A stretch of DNA of 64,000 nt, taken from positions 330,939,090-331,003,089 of the forward strand of contig NC_061514.1 in assembly GCF_022539505.1 (NCBI RefSeq). The letters run 5' to 3'. This document shows, piece after piece, positions 38,480-51,056 of this stretch. The notes beneath the pieces are model-generated. The model did no database searches and had not been told where the DNA came from. It worked only from the letters and a program-made list of their open reading frames with translations. How positions within the stretch are numbered: position 1 is the stretch's first letter; each line of letters begins with the position of its first letter. Made by a program: the position numbers and the translations under genes. Source of the DNA: Lolium rigidum. Taxonomy: Eukaryota > Streptophyta > Magnoliopsida > Poales > Poaceae.

Positions 38480-38871
38480 ATGCAAGACGTCGGACCGACC
38501 TTCGTTCGGCCGCCTACCGTGCCGTAGCTGCGCTACCCGCCGGGCGTCCTCGTCGAGCGCACGCTCCGTGTGTGGGCGCAATCCAGGTGGAGGAGCCCCG
38601 TCGAGCTCGCCGACGCATTCTTCACCGCCGGCTCGCCCACCTCCCACCGGGATCGCCGCCGATGTTCCACCTCGACGAGGTTCGTGACGGCGTTACCCTC
38701 AAGTTGCTCACGGTCACCCTCACCAACCCGTGGGACGCGTACGAGCTCCTCGGCCAAGTGTTCCGGTGCGGCTGCGAGTCAATCTTCTTCACGACGTACA
38801 ACATCTTCACCAACCGCGAGTGCATCTTCCCCACCGAAAACCAGATGCACCGCCTCCCCTACGAGGAGTGA
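38480..38871 (+). pseudogene. Unknown small protein gene, right copy, broken
   Basis: Homologue of the 31.8-kb ORF in opposite orientation. It starts MQDVGPTFVRPPTVP and meets a TAG at 38525-38527. The same frame continues LRYPPGVLVERTLRVWAQ SRWRSPVELADAFF, then shifts near 38640 to HLPPGSPPMFHLDEV ... NPWDAYELLGQVFRCGCE ... FTTYNIFTN ... MHRLPYEE. Dead by one nonsense and one frameshift, different from the left copy's lesions, so each decayed separately. Confidence 0.7.
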
Positions 38872-39435
38872 GGTGTTGATGACGTACGGTGGTCGAGTAG
38901 CGCCGGCCGTGGTGGAAGAAAGTTGAGGAGGAATTTCGTGAAGCTTGTCATGCACGTTTCTCTACTTTTTAGTTTTATCGTGTTTATTTAAAATGCCGTG
39001 TTTTTATATATTGTACCGTGTCGTGTCCCTGGACTTATCTATGTAACGACGGTGGTACTTGTTTACATCCTTATTTATGTAAGTGACATATTTATGTAAT
39101 CTAAGTGAGTCTCTATGTGTGTTCAAATCTGTTCGTCCTCAAATGACTACTATTTCTTGTACCAAATTGTTTACAAAACCCAACAAAAAACAAAAAAATT
39201 CTAATCCACTAAGACTAGAATTTTAGCTATTTTCAATTTTTTAAGTTGTTATTCATATATATTACAAATTTAGTGTTAAGATTCATATTGAATTATCTAT
39301 TTCATATTCAATTAGTGAATTAGTGAATTGTATATAATAGACTACACAAAGATCTCGTGTGTTGAAAAATGTACAAACATGGATTTAATAACCTAACGGA
39401 AGTGATAAAATAACTATAGATACCTTTATTACTTG
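38872..39435. other. AT-rich 3' flank
   Basis: Probable former 3' UTR of the right-copy pseudogene and AT-rich DNA. No gene seen. Confidence 0.4.
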
Positions 39436-39439
39436 AGAT

Positions 39440-39540
39440 GTCAACATGTATCTATCCGTCCCATCGGTTACCGTACTACCCCCGCGAGACGACTTCCCAC
39501 GAGGTGTGCGGTTCGAGTCGCGGCAACACCCATTTTTTGC
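39440..39540. repeat. tRNA-like fragment, possible SINE relic
   Basis: ggttcgagtcg (~39511-39521) matches the Pol III B box, is followed by gcggcaacaccca and then a T-run (attttttgc). An upstream ggttaccgtactaccc is a poor A-box candidate. No clear target duplication was found. Confidence 0.3.
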
Positions 39541-39578
39541 TTCATTTTTTTTGATATTTAATATGTACCACCTCAACT

Positions 39579-39795
39579 AGCCTAATGGGCCTAATTTGGT
39601 TGGAGATGGCCCATTAGTCAAATCTAGATTGGGCTATCCGCTGCGATTATTGTTGCTGTTAAATGAGATAGTTGTTCCTGTTTTATATGTAGCCTAATGG
39701 GCCTAATTGGATGGAGTTGGCCCATTAGTCATGTCTAGATTGGGCTGCTGTCTGACTGTGAGTGTTGTAGCCGTGAAATGAGCTATTTGTTGTTG
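39579..39795. repeat. Tandem duplication, ~112-bp unit, two copies
   Basis: cctaatgggcctaatt...ggcccattagtca...tctagattgggct occurs at 39581 and again at 39693. Each unit contains the inverse pair aatgggcc/ggcccatt. Confidence 0.75.
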
Positions 39796-40012
39796 TTGAC
39801 CGAGAGATTTGTTGCTGTCAAGTATCACATAAGATAACAACTCCACCCTACCGCCAACACGCCGTCTTTATTTTAGATTACCGTAGGTTTTCCCCCATTT
39901 CCACCGGAAAATACCGTATCAATTATGTACAAATCGTCCGCAACACAACCGAGCAAAACCGACACATGATTTCCTATAATCAAACGCTTACTTTGGCAAA
40001 ATCTTTGTCACT

Positions 40013-40296
40013 TGGTGAATTGAAGCATGGCAGTTGTGCTAGTGTGTCCTACCTATCCGTTTGACCCCATGTAATGGATTTAGATGGCGGTTGTTTTCGG
40101 CAGTGTGATCACCGCTCTAAACCTCGTTCCAGGCTATCCCGGTACATCGGAGTTGGTTGGGATGGCAGCCAATCTACCCAAGAAACCCTGTTTTCCTTTT
40201 ATTTTGTTGGTGTCTAGTTTTAATCCCGTAATACACTTGGCTTCTTTTTCAATGAAATTGGGGCTGGGGGCAACCCGTGTTGATCTAAAAAAAAAA
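40013..40296 (+). mobile_element. 5'-truncated LINE with poly-A and TSD
   Basis: The 3' end (caatgaaattggggctgggg...gttgatct plus A11) is the usual tail of a grass LINE. The flanking repeat aaatctttgtcact lies at 39999-40012 and again around 40295-40308, overlapping the A-run. No coding region remains. Confidence 0.75.
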
Positions 40297-40599
40297 ATCT
40301 TTGTCACTACATCATGCTAACAAAGCTAGATCAACAAGCAGAGAAATAGAACATGCTTACCTAGCATCCAAGCACACAACACGGCCAAGCATGCACAACA
40401 CATCAAGCATATGTAGTAAGCACATCATACACATGCTTAAACACTAAGCATACTTAATTAGAAACATAGTTCACACATACTTAAATAGAAACATAGTTCA
40501 CAACAGCATTAACCAAGTTTTAACACCACAAGCACGACAGTAGTTTAACATAAACACACAACTAAAGAAAGAGGCATCGGTAGGCAGCAGTGTCGGCAG

Positions 40600-40935
40600 C
40601 AGTGTAGGCAGCAGGTCGGCACCATCCTCCGCATGCTCCTACTGCCGGGGGCGTACTTCTTGAGGAACAGGCCGTAGGCGGCATGCTTGGCCCCGATGTG
40701 TGCGGGTGTCCGCCCGCTGCCAACACCAAGTGTAGGTGGCATGCCGGTACATGCCGAGGAAGTCCGTCGGCATTTCCTTGCGGCTGCACCAGGGGCACTT
40801 GAACCTACCTCGGGCCAAGAAGGTAGCGAATCTCCCCGCACCTAAGCCTCGCGGAGAACATGCCCGCTCTTCTGGTCCCTATCCTCCCGGTCGAACCGAC
40901 TTCATCCGAAGGATCCTCCCGTTAGATGAAGTAAA
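40600..40935 (-). pseudogene. zf-XS zinc-finger relic
   Basis: The minus strand reads RFKCPWCSRKEMPTDFLGMY RHATY and, after a one-base shift, LGVGSGRTPAHIGAKHAAYG LFLKKYAPG. This is the CPxC...L..HA..VG....R....H.AL layout of the zf-XS domain of SGS3/FDM-type RNA-silencing proteins. No XS or XH domain follows. A short fragment, frameshifted. Confidence 0.55.
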
Positions 40936-40939
40936 TTAG

Positions 40940-42274
40940 GTTAATTAGCTGCTATTGCATATAAACAATGTAATGACTATAAATAGAAAAGGAATGAAAA
41001 CAATGCAAAGTAATTATTTGTATAAATGCACATTAGTTAGTAACTATACATACCATATCTAATTTAAACAAAAACTAGTGTTTGGAATGGAACAAGTGGC
41101 AATACCATCACAGAAGAAAAACACTATATATGTCTAGATGCCGGAGAAAGGTATACTTGATACCTGGAAAGGATCCATAGGATCCAATCCATCAATATGC
41201 ATGCTCAAATCACACCAATGAGCAGATGCTCAAAAGGTATTAGTCATCACTTCGTATAGACCAAGTGATGGTAGCAATATTTGAGGCAAACAAAAACTTG
41301 GAGTGCCCAGTAGATGAAGATATGCAAAATAGTATGAAATACAAGCATATCCAAGTATAAACCAGATACACACAAAGCTTTGACAGCCACATACACCACC
41401 TAGCACCACCTAGCTATTAAACCATCGTAAACCCTTATTTTCTTCATAAAACAATCATAGTGGCATTCATATGTATGATACCCTACTGTGAGGATCTCTA
41501 TTAATAAAAACCAACAAGCTTATCCATCAAGGTGAGCAACCAAGAGCAGTACTCAAGAGCTACTGAGGTCACATCAAACCTAGTAAGCCACAGCCATAGC
41601 ATCAATCATCATAATATGGACAGATTTAGATTGTGATGAATATTAATCCAACAATAGTTGGCATCCATCCATTCTTCTCAAACAAATTGAATCATTACCA
41701 ATACACAGCTCATCAATAAAGAATTCCAATGAATATCCTTACACAAAGCAAGCAACCATAGTTCAATTATTAACAATAACAACACCAAATGATCAAGTTT
41801 ACAGTAGCATGACTTGCACATGACACTCTAGTGAAGGCAAAGCTCCAACCAAGAAATCAAGGCTTCCATGCAGATGATTAACAGGCAACATCTGCTAGTA
41901 TTGGAGCCACATTTATGATAAACTTCTTTGTCCATACAATGTAGTAGCAGCTAATCTAAAACCTCGTCTAGACATCAATTGCAAGCAGTGCACAAGTGAT
42001 AAGTGAATCATCCAAAGGCGTAGATCCATATAATTGCTAGGAACCGAGTCATAATAGCAAGCTAATCAAACTAGATAGCCTTATTTATGAGCAGATAGGG
42101 ATTACAGTGGAACCCAACCAAGCAAGAACCTCGTATGAACACTTGAGCAAGCTCAAATTCATCTCTCGGAACTACTAGAAATATCAAAATGGCTTGGTAG
42201 TACAACAAATTCACAAAGCATATAGATTAGCCAAATCCACGGATTTCGTACAAGCTTGCGAGCGAGCAAGGCAT
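40940..42274. other. AT-rich spacer up to the first gap
   Basis: No ORF or repeat that I recognise. It does not resemble the gypsy LTR at 46439-49205, so the element's 5' LTR is not here. Confidence 0.4.
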
Positions 42275-42374
42275 NNNNNNNNNNNNNNNNNNNNNNNNNN
42301 NNNNNNNNNNNNNNNNNNNNNNNNNNNNNNNNNNNNNNNNNNNNNNNNNNNNNNNNNNNNNNNNNNNNNNNNNN
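42275..42374. other. Assembly gap (100 N)
   Basis: Exactly 100 N, a conventional placeholder of unknown length. A gypsy gag reading frame begins immediately after it. Confidence 0.99.
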
Positions 42375-45300
42375 TTGTCTATCAGAACTTTTCTTGTAGT
42401 GGCATATCATATCCCAGAGGGTCTGATGGACGAGAAAAGGGAAGAGTTTCTGAAGCTAAAGCAGGGCAGTGGTTCCATCTGTGAGTACCAAGGTAACTTC
42501 TATCGCCTTGCCTGCTATGCTCCCGAAGAGACGTCCACCGATGCCAAGAAGCAAGCCTTGTTCCGCAAGGGACCGGATCCCGAACTTCGTCGAGATCTTC
42601 ATCTCTCGGACTTTCCAACCTGCCAAGATCTTGTCAACAAGGCTATGAAGGCAGAAAGAGGAAAAGTGGAGTATGAGGAAACTCGCAAGCGTCCTCGAGA
42701 TAATTCTCAGCCTTCTGGATCAGGCAATCAGCGCCGTCGTGTTTTCATTCCATACAGTGATGTGCCTCGTGCTCCTTATGCACCAAAGTCATCTGGTTAT
42801 GCTCCTCGTCCCCAAACTCCAAGTGCTCCTCCAAGCAATGCTGGTGGAACAAACTATCGTCCCGCCATGGGAACTCCGTGCGATGGTGTGTGCTTCACTT
42901 GTGGTCAACTCTGGTCACTACATGAAAGAGTGCCCCCACACTACCTTCGTTCATGGTGCTCCACCACCAAAGAAGTTTACCAAGCCTCCGATTGCTTGGT
43001 CATGGTCGTCCGACCCATGTCACCGCTCGAAGAAGCCGAAGCGGATCCAAGCGTCATAATGGGTACGCTTCGAATCAACTCCATTATAGCTACGGTTCTG
43101 TTTGATTCGGAGCATCACATTCATTCCTATCGCAAGGGTTTGCTCAATTGCATGAGATTCCTTTTGAAGTTATGTCTACCCCTCTAGTGGTTCATTCCCC
43201 TGGTTCTAGTTGGTATACCGCTATGGTCAGTCGTGGGAATAAAATCGAGATTGGATATCTTCTTTTTCCAATTCCCCTCATTGCCCTCAAGTCAACCGAC
43301 ATTGATATCATTTTGGGCATGGATTGGCTAGCTAAATATCAGTCGTCATTGATTGTGCAGCCGGGTCTCTCACTCTAACCGATCTTTCTGGAAGCTCCAT
43401 CCTGTATTGGTCTTCGTTAGCAACAGCTCCATCAGCAGTACATATTCCTGATGCTGAGTTGTATGCCCTTGACATCGTACCTCCGCTTGAAATTTCTGAT
43501 GTCCCGGTGGTTTGTGACTTTCCTGATGTCTTTCCGGAAGAATTACCTGGCATGCCACCTGATCGAAGTGTGGAGTTTGTCATCGAGCTGGTTCCCGGAG
43601 CTCGCTCCTCGTTTCTCGACGTCCTTATCGTATGCCTCGAGAAGAGTTGGTTGAACTAAAGAAGCAGTTAGGAGAGTTAGAAGGGAAAAGATACATCCAA
43701 CCCAGTACTTCTTCTTGGGGATGTCCCGCACTCTTTGTCAAGAAGAGGGATACCAATGTTCCGTGTCTGGTTATTGATTACCGGCCGCTCAACGCAGTAA
43801 CCATCAAGAACAAGTATCCTTTACCTCGAATCAATGATCTTTTCGATCAATTGAGTGGTGCCACAGTCTTTTCCAAGATGGATTTGAGATCAGGCTACAA
43901 TCAAATCAAAATTCGAACGGAGGACATTCCAAAAACGGCGTTCATGACTCGTTATGGTCTTTACGAGTACACCGTCATGTCCTTTGGCCTCACTAATGCT
44001 CCAGCCACTTTTATGCGGCTAATGAACTCAGTGTTTATGGAGTATCTTGACAAATTCGTCATCATCTACATAGATGATATTCTGGTCTACTCCAAAACCG
44101 AAGAAGAACACACCGAACACCTACGTTTGGTGCTGACCAAGCTTCGTGAACATCGCCTCTACGCCAAGTTCTCTAAATGTGAGTTCTGGCTACAAGAGCT
44201 CATCTTTCTTGGCCATGTGGTCTCTGCAAAAGGTGTTGCAGTCATTCCAGAGAAAGTTCAATCCATTCTTGACTGGAAGACTCCTAAGCCAGCCAAAGAA
44301 ATTCGGAGTTTTCTTGGATTGGCGGGTTATTACCGTCGATACATCGAGAATTTCTCCAAGATCGCCAAACCAATGACTGATCTTCTCAAGAAAGATAAGA
44401 AGTTTGAGTGGTCAGAAAAGGCTGAAGAAAGTTTTCAGACACTGAAAATAAAGCTGACTACCGCTCATGTACTTGTCCTTCCAGACACAAGCAAAGACTT
44501 TGTCATCTTTTGTGATGCCTCTCTTCAAGGGCTCGGATGTGTGTTGATGCAAGATGGGCACGTAGTTGCCTATGCCTCCCGACAGTTGAAGCCACATGAG
44601 CTCAATTATCCAACTCATGATCTAGAGCTTGCAGCCGTGGTCCATGCTCTTAAGCAATGGAGACCTTACCTTTACGGTAACCGTTGCGAGTTGTACTCGG
44701 ATCATCAAAGCTTGAAGTATCTTTTTACCCAACCGGATCTGAATCTCAGGCAGACAAGATGGTTGGAACTCATCAAAGACTATGATTTGGGTCTTAACTA
44801 TCAGCCCGGCAAGGCCAACGTCGTTGCTGACACGCTGAGTCGGAAGTCCTACTGCAACAATCTGATGCTTAAGCAACATCAACCTGCCCTCCATGAGGAA
44901 TTTGCACGACTCAATCTTGAAGTTGTTCCTCAGGGATTCCTTGCTAACTTAGAGGTGAAACCCTCTCTTGAAGACCAGATCAAAGCTGCTCAGAAGCGTG
45001 ATTTGGGTATCACTAAGATCAAAGAGAACATTGCTAGCGGTGCTGCTAAATGTTTCTCCGTCAACGATCAAGGTGTTGTCTACTTTGGTAACCGCTTGGT
45101 GGTGCCAAAGAAAAAGAATCTGAGGGAGCTTATCCTCCGAGAAGCTCATGAGTCTCCTTTATCTATTCATCCTGGAAGTACAAAGATGTATCAGGATCTT
45201 CGCCAAAGGTTCTGGTGGACCCGGATGAAAAGAGAAATCGCTCGTTTTGTAGCTGAATGCGACGTTTGTCGTCGTGTAAAAGCTGAGCATCAAAGACCAG

Positions 45301-46402
45301 TCGGTACTCTTCAACCTCTATCTACTCCTGAATGGAAATGGGATGAAATTGGTATGGATTTCATTACCGGACTTCCCAAAACTCAGAAGGGAAGCAATGC
45401 TATATGGGTAGTTGTTGATCGTCTATCCAAAGTTGCTCACTTCCTTCCGATTCGAGAAGACATTACTGCTAGCAAGTTGGCAGATTTGTATGTTTCCCGG
45501 ATAGTCTCTCTCCATGGTGTTCCGAAGAGGATTATCTCTGATCGAGGAAGCCTGTTTACTTCCAAGTTCTGGGCTAGTTTCCAACAAGCTATGGGAACTC
45601 GTCTTTCCTTCGACGACGGCCTATCATCCTCAAACCGATGGTCAAACCGAGAGGGTGAATCAAATCCTTGAAGACATGCTCGGGGCTCGTGTTATATCCT
45701 TTGGCAAGAATTGGGAAAAGTGCCTCCCATTTGCTGAATTCTCCTATAACAACGAGTTTCCAATCTAGCTCGGGCATGGCACCTTTTGAAGCTCTTTATG
45801 GACGGAAATGTCGAACCCCTCCGAATTGGTCGAAACCGGTGAAAGACAATTCTTTGGACCGGACATGATCAAGGAAGCAGAAGATCAAGTTGGCATTATC
45901 CGAGAGCGTTTGAAAGCTGCTCAGTCTCGTCAGAAGAGCAATTATGATCGTCATCATCAATAAGTTTGCTATGAAGTTGGCGAGCAAGCTTATCTTCGAG
46001 TCACTCCTCTAAGAGGTGTCCATCGTTTCGGTATAAAAGGCAAACTAGCTCCTCGCTATGTTGGTCCTTTCCGCATCCTTGCTAAACGAGGTACACTTGC
46101 CTATAAGTTGGAACTTCCTCCAACTTTTCCTGAAGTTCATGACGTCTTCCATGTCTCCCAACTCAAATGTTGCTTCAAAGATCCTATCCGTGGTGTTGAT
46201 CACGAAACACTTGATCTCCAAGAGGATCTAACCTATCGAGAGTATCCTGTCCGTATCCTTGATGAAGCTGAGCGTAAGACTCGGCGTCAAACCATCAAAT
46301 TCCTGAAAGTTCAATGGTCTCATCACTCTGAGTCAGAAGCAACCTGGGAACGAGAAGATCGTCTTCGATCTGAGTACCCTGCCTTCTTTTCTAAAACCTA
46401 GG
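42375..46402 (+). pseudogene. Gypsy gag-pol, frameshifted
   Basis: Gag (YHIPEGLMDEKREEFLKLKQ) leads to a CCHC knuckle split by a frameshift (CFTCGQ, then GHYMKECPH). The protease has VLFDS in place of DSGA, with the frame broken beside it. An intact 679-codon ORF (43632-45671) holds reverse transcriptase with YIDD ([12 protein letters not shown]), RNase H ([10 protein letters not shown]), the integrase HHCC region ([11 protein letters not shown]) and part of the DDE core ([18 protein letters not shown]). Then come shifts near 45620 and 45765, a TAA at 45961, and a chromodomain-like end (LKVQWSHHSESEATWEREDRL). At least five lesions, so it cannot make its own proteins. Confidence 0.9.
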
Positions 46403-46438
46403 AATCTTGGGGACGAGATTCTTGTAAGGGGGTAGAGT

Positions 46439-49205
46439 TGTAACAGACCAACTTTGTTAATTAAATAAATGATGGTTTGTTCATGTGCATTGCATGCATT
46501 TGCATTAATTTGAGAAAATCTTGCACTAAAATGAGTTGAAACAAAGTAGCAAATGTTGTATTTTGCTCTAAGAAATTTTTTATGCAAAAGCCCCTCAAAA
46601 ATCTGGGTCAAAATACCCTCAAAATCCCCAAATTCTCTCTTGTTTTAAATTTCCAGGGATATGCCAAAAATCCAGGGGGGGTTTCATAAAGAAGACTTTG
46701 TCTTCTTCCCCAGGCAGGCAGGCAGCTGCCTGGCCGGCCCCCTGCCGTCGATCCCGCCGGCGGCCGGATGCTCCCCGCCGCCCCCGCCGCCTATAAAGCC
46801 CCGCGCCGCCGCCGAAACCCTAGGCCGCCCCCTTTTCTCCCCCCTCTCTCTTCCTCTCCGGCCCCGGGCCGAAACCCTAGCCCCGCAGACCTCGCCGTCG
46901 CCGCCGATTCCGACCCCGCCGGAGCTCGCCGTCAACTCCATCTGCATCCCCGTGAGCCCCTGGTCCTCCCCGTGCCCCTGGCTCTCCCTCTCTCGCTCTC
47001 TACCGCCGCCGCCACGCGAGCCTGCCCGCGCCACCGCCGGCCATCGCCGTCGTGGTCGCTCCGGCGACCATTGGTGGGCGGCGCCGCCACCAAACGCCTC
47101 AGCGCGTCGCCCTGCCTCTTTTGCCCCTACGCGCGCTTCCAATCGCGGCCCAAATCGCCGGATTCGAGCTCGTCTGCGAGCTCAAGGCCGCGCTGACGTC
47201 ATGCTGACGTCAGCGTGACGCAGTAAAGTTTTTCTATTTTCTGTTTTATTTTCAGTAATTGGTAAATAATTCATATTAATTCAGAAAATTATAAAATTAT
47301 ATATCAATTTGATCAGAAAAACATTTCCTATTCGTTTATACATGTTTCATACATGATTGAACCCATTAAATGTGGAGCTTAGTAGAAAACCCTAATACAA
47401 CCCTCTCATATGGCGGTGTCCGATGCCGGAACCCCTTTAACCTGATGATGCACCTAGGGTTTAATCAATTCCTTTAATATGACATATCATTCATATTGTA
47501 TGCGCATTGCATTATGTCATGTCGTGATTGTTTATTTCCCTTTCCGGTGTTTGGTTCTTCGCGAATAGGATCTGAGCCGGAGTCCGACGTCAACACCACC
47601 GAAGAACCTTACTCATCAGCTGAGGGACAAGGCAAGCCCTAGCCTGGTTCATACATGTTTATGAAATGCTTTTACTTCTGGGTCCTACATATTGCACACG
47701 ATTCAACTGTCTTTTATCAATAGGTAGAGTTATCCTATCTATTGCATGTTCTACCTTTGTAGCCTCGATACCCTGATCCACTGCTCCTAGCATACCTAGG
47801 TTTGGCATGTGTGCGTCGCGAGAGCCTTTATCTCTTTGTGCTTAGCCATGCTTAGTTTGTTACGCTACTACTCCGGTCTTCGGACCGGAGCCTTACAATG
47901 AAATAAATCTAGCATGACAGGTTGACATGGTAAGTATAGAGATGAGTGTTAAACATGATTAAAGGCTCAGACGAAAGGCCACATTGGGATGTGGTGGGTT
48001 GTTTCGTTCTCGCCGACCCTAGGATGCGAGTTCTCGCCTCTTGAACCAAGGCCGAGCGTACAACCACATGAGGCCCTATTATGGTACCCTCTCGACTCAA
48101 TAACTTGCCTAGTAGATTCCATGAGTCACATAGTTTGCGCTTTACCTGGACATATGCATTGCATTTTTGCTTGGGGGAAAAGGTACATAACGGGTAGGTA
48201 AGCGTGGTCGTGGTGGTCGGGGGTTGCGGCCTCGGGGAAACCTACCTCGGCTCACATCGTTAAGGACCGGCTTCGGGACTTGACCCGTTACGGCGGAACA
48301 ATCCTTAGCGCGTGACTCATGGTCTCGGCGACAGCAAGGTAAAGGTCGTGGTCAACCACCCTCTGCCGGCTTTCCAAGGAAGAGAGCTTATACGTTGGCA
48401 CTAAGAGTCGGTTGGCGCGTGTGGATAAAGTTGTGCACCCCTGCAGGGTTAAATCTTTTCGAAAAGCCGTGTCCGCGGTTATGGACGACTTGGGAATGGA
48501 TTCTGTGACCATAGAGAACATGAACCTAATCGTAAAACTTGGCAAACAATGTGTGTTTACGGATACCTTCTTCGGGTTTTGAGGGGGTACTCCGAGGATA
48601 GTGGTTCGAGATAATGAAGATTGGTGGATACAATATGATGATCAAATAGAGATAGAGATATCGCTCTCTTATCCCCTTTTAAAGGTTCTGAGTAGCCGAG
48701 CTTCTCCTCTCTCTTATCTTACAAAGGAAAAACTGGCTTTACGCAAAAGAAGCTCCATAGAAAGCCCGCATACCCGCTTTGCTAAAAGGTTGTACTAAGT
48801 CTTGCTGAGTCCCTGTACTCAGCTTTGCATGCTTTTGTTTCAGATGAAGTTGCTGCAGCAGAAGGTGGTTTCTACGTTAACATCGACTAGTAGTTTGGGG
48901 TTCCCGAGCGGCACCTGAGACTTATGGACTGGGACGTCGCTTTATGTTATGGCTTCTTAAGCCCTTTGCTATCTTGTTATTTAGAATAACATAATTTGCT
49001 TCCGTTGCTTGTTGAATGTTGGGTCAGTGACCTCTGCGTGTAATAATTTGGATCTTACTCTGCTAAGAGTTGTAATATATTCTTTTGAGTCGTAGAGTCA
49101 CTGTTGTGTTACCGATTCTCTCACTGTAGTCTCTCGAGATCGAGGTTAGGCTTATGTTAGACGAAGATCTGGTATTTGTCTAACCCTGATCCCGGGGGTG
49201 CCACA
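46439..49205 (+). repeat. 3' LTR of the gypsy element (~2.77 kb)
   Basis: Begins TGTAACAGACC directly after the polypurine tract and I place its end at ...GGGGTGCCACA (49205), giving TG...CA. A TATA box (ctataaagc, ~46791) precedes a GC-rich leader with aaaccctag repeats, the likely R/U5 start. The 3' boundary is inferred because no second LTR is present to compare. Confidence 0.65.
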
Positions 49206-49764
49206 ACCCGGCTCCACGACCATGGCGAGGAGAGCTCTAGGAAGGGCCAGCAGCGCCACCGCGACCGCTCAGGCAACCGTTCCCGCGACCGCTGGCACAG
49301 GGCTGCCGCCTCCTTCGAGCCCGTGTTGCAGCTGGCGGTGTCGTAGCCTCCTGAGGGAGGCTTGTAGATGGTGCTGGCCGCGCCCAACCCACCGCTGGGC
49401 ATGCCGCGCGACATCGACCTGGTCATGCCAGTGGACGATGGGCTGGGGCCAGTGCAGCATCGTGGCCGCTCCAGGGCACGCTCGGCCTCTCCACGCGAGG
49501 GCAGGCTCCGCTCAATCGCCGAGCAGACTCCGCCGCTCACTCCGGACTCTCCCTCCTCGCCAGTCTCAGTGATCCCCACATCTCCATCGACCAAAGGGCA
49601 CACCCAGCAATGCCTGATGATCACCAACGCTGATGGGGACGCTGGCGAACTGCAGCTCTCTGCCGGTCCTCCATCCACGGTCTGCGCCAGGAGGGCCTTG
49701 GAGCTCCTTGCGTCGGGCTCCATGGTTCTACCGGCCTTGCCGGTGCACCGGGCTCCATTGCGTA
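49206..49764 (+). repeat. Retroelement ORF1/gag-like relic
   Basis: One frame reads RHRDRSGNRSRDRWHRAAAS and later PSSPVSVIPTSPSTKGHTQQ. It has the Arg/Ser- and Pro-rich look of the C-terminal part of LINE ORF1 proteins in grasses. Stops interrupt it. Weak call. Confidence 0.35.
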
Positions 49765-51056
49765 AATGGGTGGTTATAAAGATGGGATTAAGTATTCGGA
49801 AAGTGTGAGTTGAGGCATATGGATCAATAGTGGGATTTGTCCATCCTGATGACGGATAGATACACTCTGGGCCCTCTCGGTGGAATGTCGTCTGATTAGC
49901 TTGCAAGCATGTGATTAGATCACAAGAGATGACATACCACAGTACGAGTAAAGAGTACTTGTCGGTAACGAGGTTGAACAAGGTATGGAGATACCGATGA
50001 TCGAACCTCGGACAAGTAAAGTATCGCGTGAAAAAGGGAATCGGCATCGTATGTAAATGGTTCAATCGATCACTAAGTTATCGTTGAATATGTGGGAGCC
50101 ATTATGGATCTCCAGATCCCGCTATTGGTTATTGCTCGGAGAAGAGTCTCGACCATGTCTGCATAGTTCGCGAACCGTAGGGTGACGCTCTTAAGGTTCG
50201 ATGTCGCATAAGTAGATTTGAATATGGTATGGAGACGAAGTTTGTTCGGAGTCCTGGATGGGATCCAGGACATCACGAGGAGGTCTGAAATAGTCCGGAG
50301 AATAAGATTTATATAAGGGAAGTTGATTTCTAGGTTTCGGAAAAGTTCGGGATTTTTCCGGTGGATGACCGGGAAGGTTCTAGAAGGTTCTGGGGTCCCA
50401 CCAGTGGGCCCATGACCCTAGGAGGCCTAGCATGGGCCGAGGGGATGCTCCCTAGCCTAATGGGCCAGGGGCACATGCCCCCCAAGGCCCAGCCGGCCAA
50501 ACCCCTAGGGTTTCCCCAAAACCCTAGGGGGATCAACTTGGGGGGGGGGGAGAATTCCCTCTTCCCCCACTTGGCCGCCGGCCCCCAACCCTAGATGGGA
50601 AAGGGGGGCCACTCCACCGACCTGCCCCCCTATATAAAGAGGGGAGGGGGTAGCTGGCCACTTGTCCCTTCACCACAACCCTGGCTGCCCCCTCTCATCC
50701 TCCACCATACGCTGCTCCGGCTTAGGCGAAGCCCTGCAGCTTTTCTTCCTCCACCACCACCACCACGCCGTCGTGCTGCTAGAACTTGGAGGAGATCTAC
50801 CACGCCTCCGCTGCCCGCTGGAACGGGGAGAGGACGGGCTTCATCGACACCGTACGCGCGACCGAGTACGGAAGTGCTGCCGGATTGCAGCACCGGGACG
50901 ATCGTCTACACCAACAACGAGATTAATCTCGTAGGCTTTGGAATCTTCGAGGGTTAGTGTCATCTCCATCTTGTTGCTCCGATCTTGTAGATTAGATCTT
51001 GGATTTATTCGTCTTTGCGATAGGAATTTTTTGTTTTCTATGCAACGAACCCATCA
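49765..51056 (+). repeat. Copia (BARE/Angela-like) LTR fragment
   Basis: From memory, the order of motifs matches BARE/Angela LTRs: gggatttgtccatcc...gatgacggatag, acgagtaaagagtacttg, cggtaacgaggttgaacaagg, catgtgggagcc...ccagatcccgc, ggttctggggtccc, tatataaagagg (TATA), and an end like ttgttttctatgcaacgaac. The usual TGTTGG start is absent, so it is 5'-truncated. It ends at about 51056 inside the LINE ORF1 relic. Confidence 0.6.

Larger units (their letters stand above)
42375..49205 (+). mobile_element. Ty3/gypsy chromovirus-type element, 5' part missing
   Basis: Order after the gap: gag remainder, protease, reverse transcriptase, RNase H, integrase, chromodomain-like tail, polypurine tract (aagggggtagag, 46426-46437), then a 3' LTR starting TGTAACAGACC. 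The 5' LTR, primer-binding site and start of gag would fall in or beyond the gap. Clade assignment (chromovirus, Tekay-like) rests on domain order and tail and is tentative. Confidence 0.88.

Noticed and set aside
46661..47218. 185-codon Pro/Ala/Arg-rich ORF
   Set aside because: It lies in the GC-rich leader after the LTR TATA box; best explained as the R/U5 part of the gypsy LTR.
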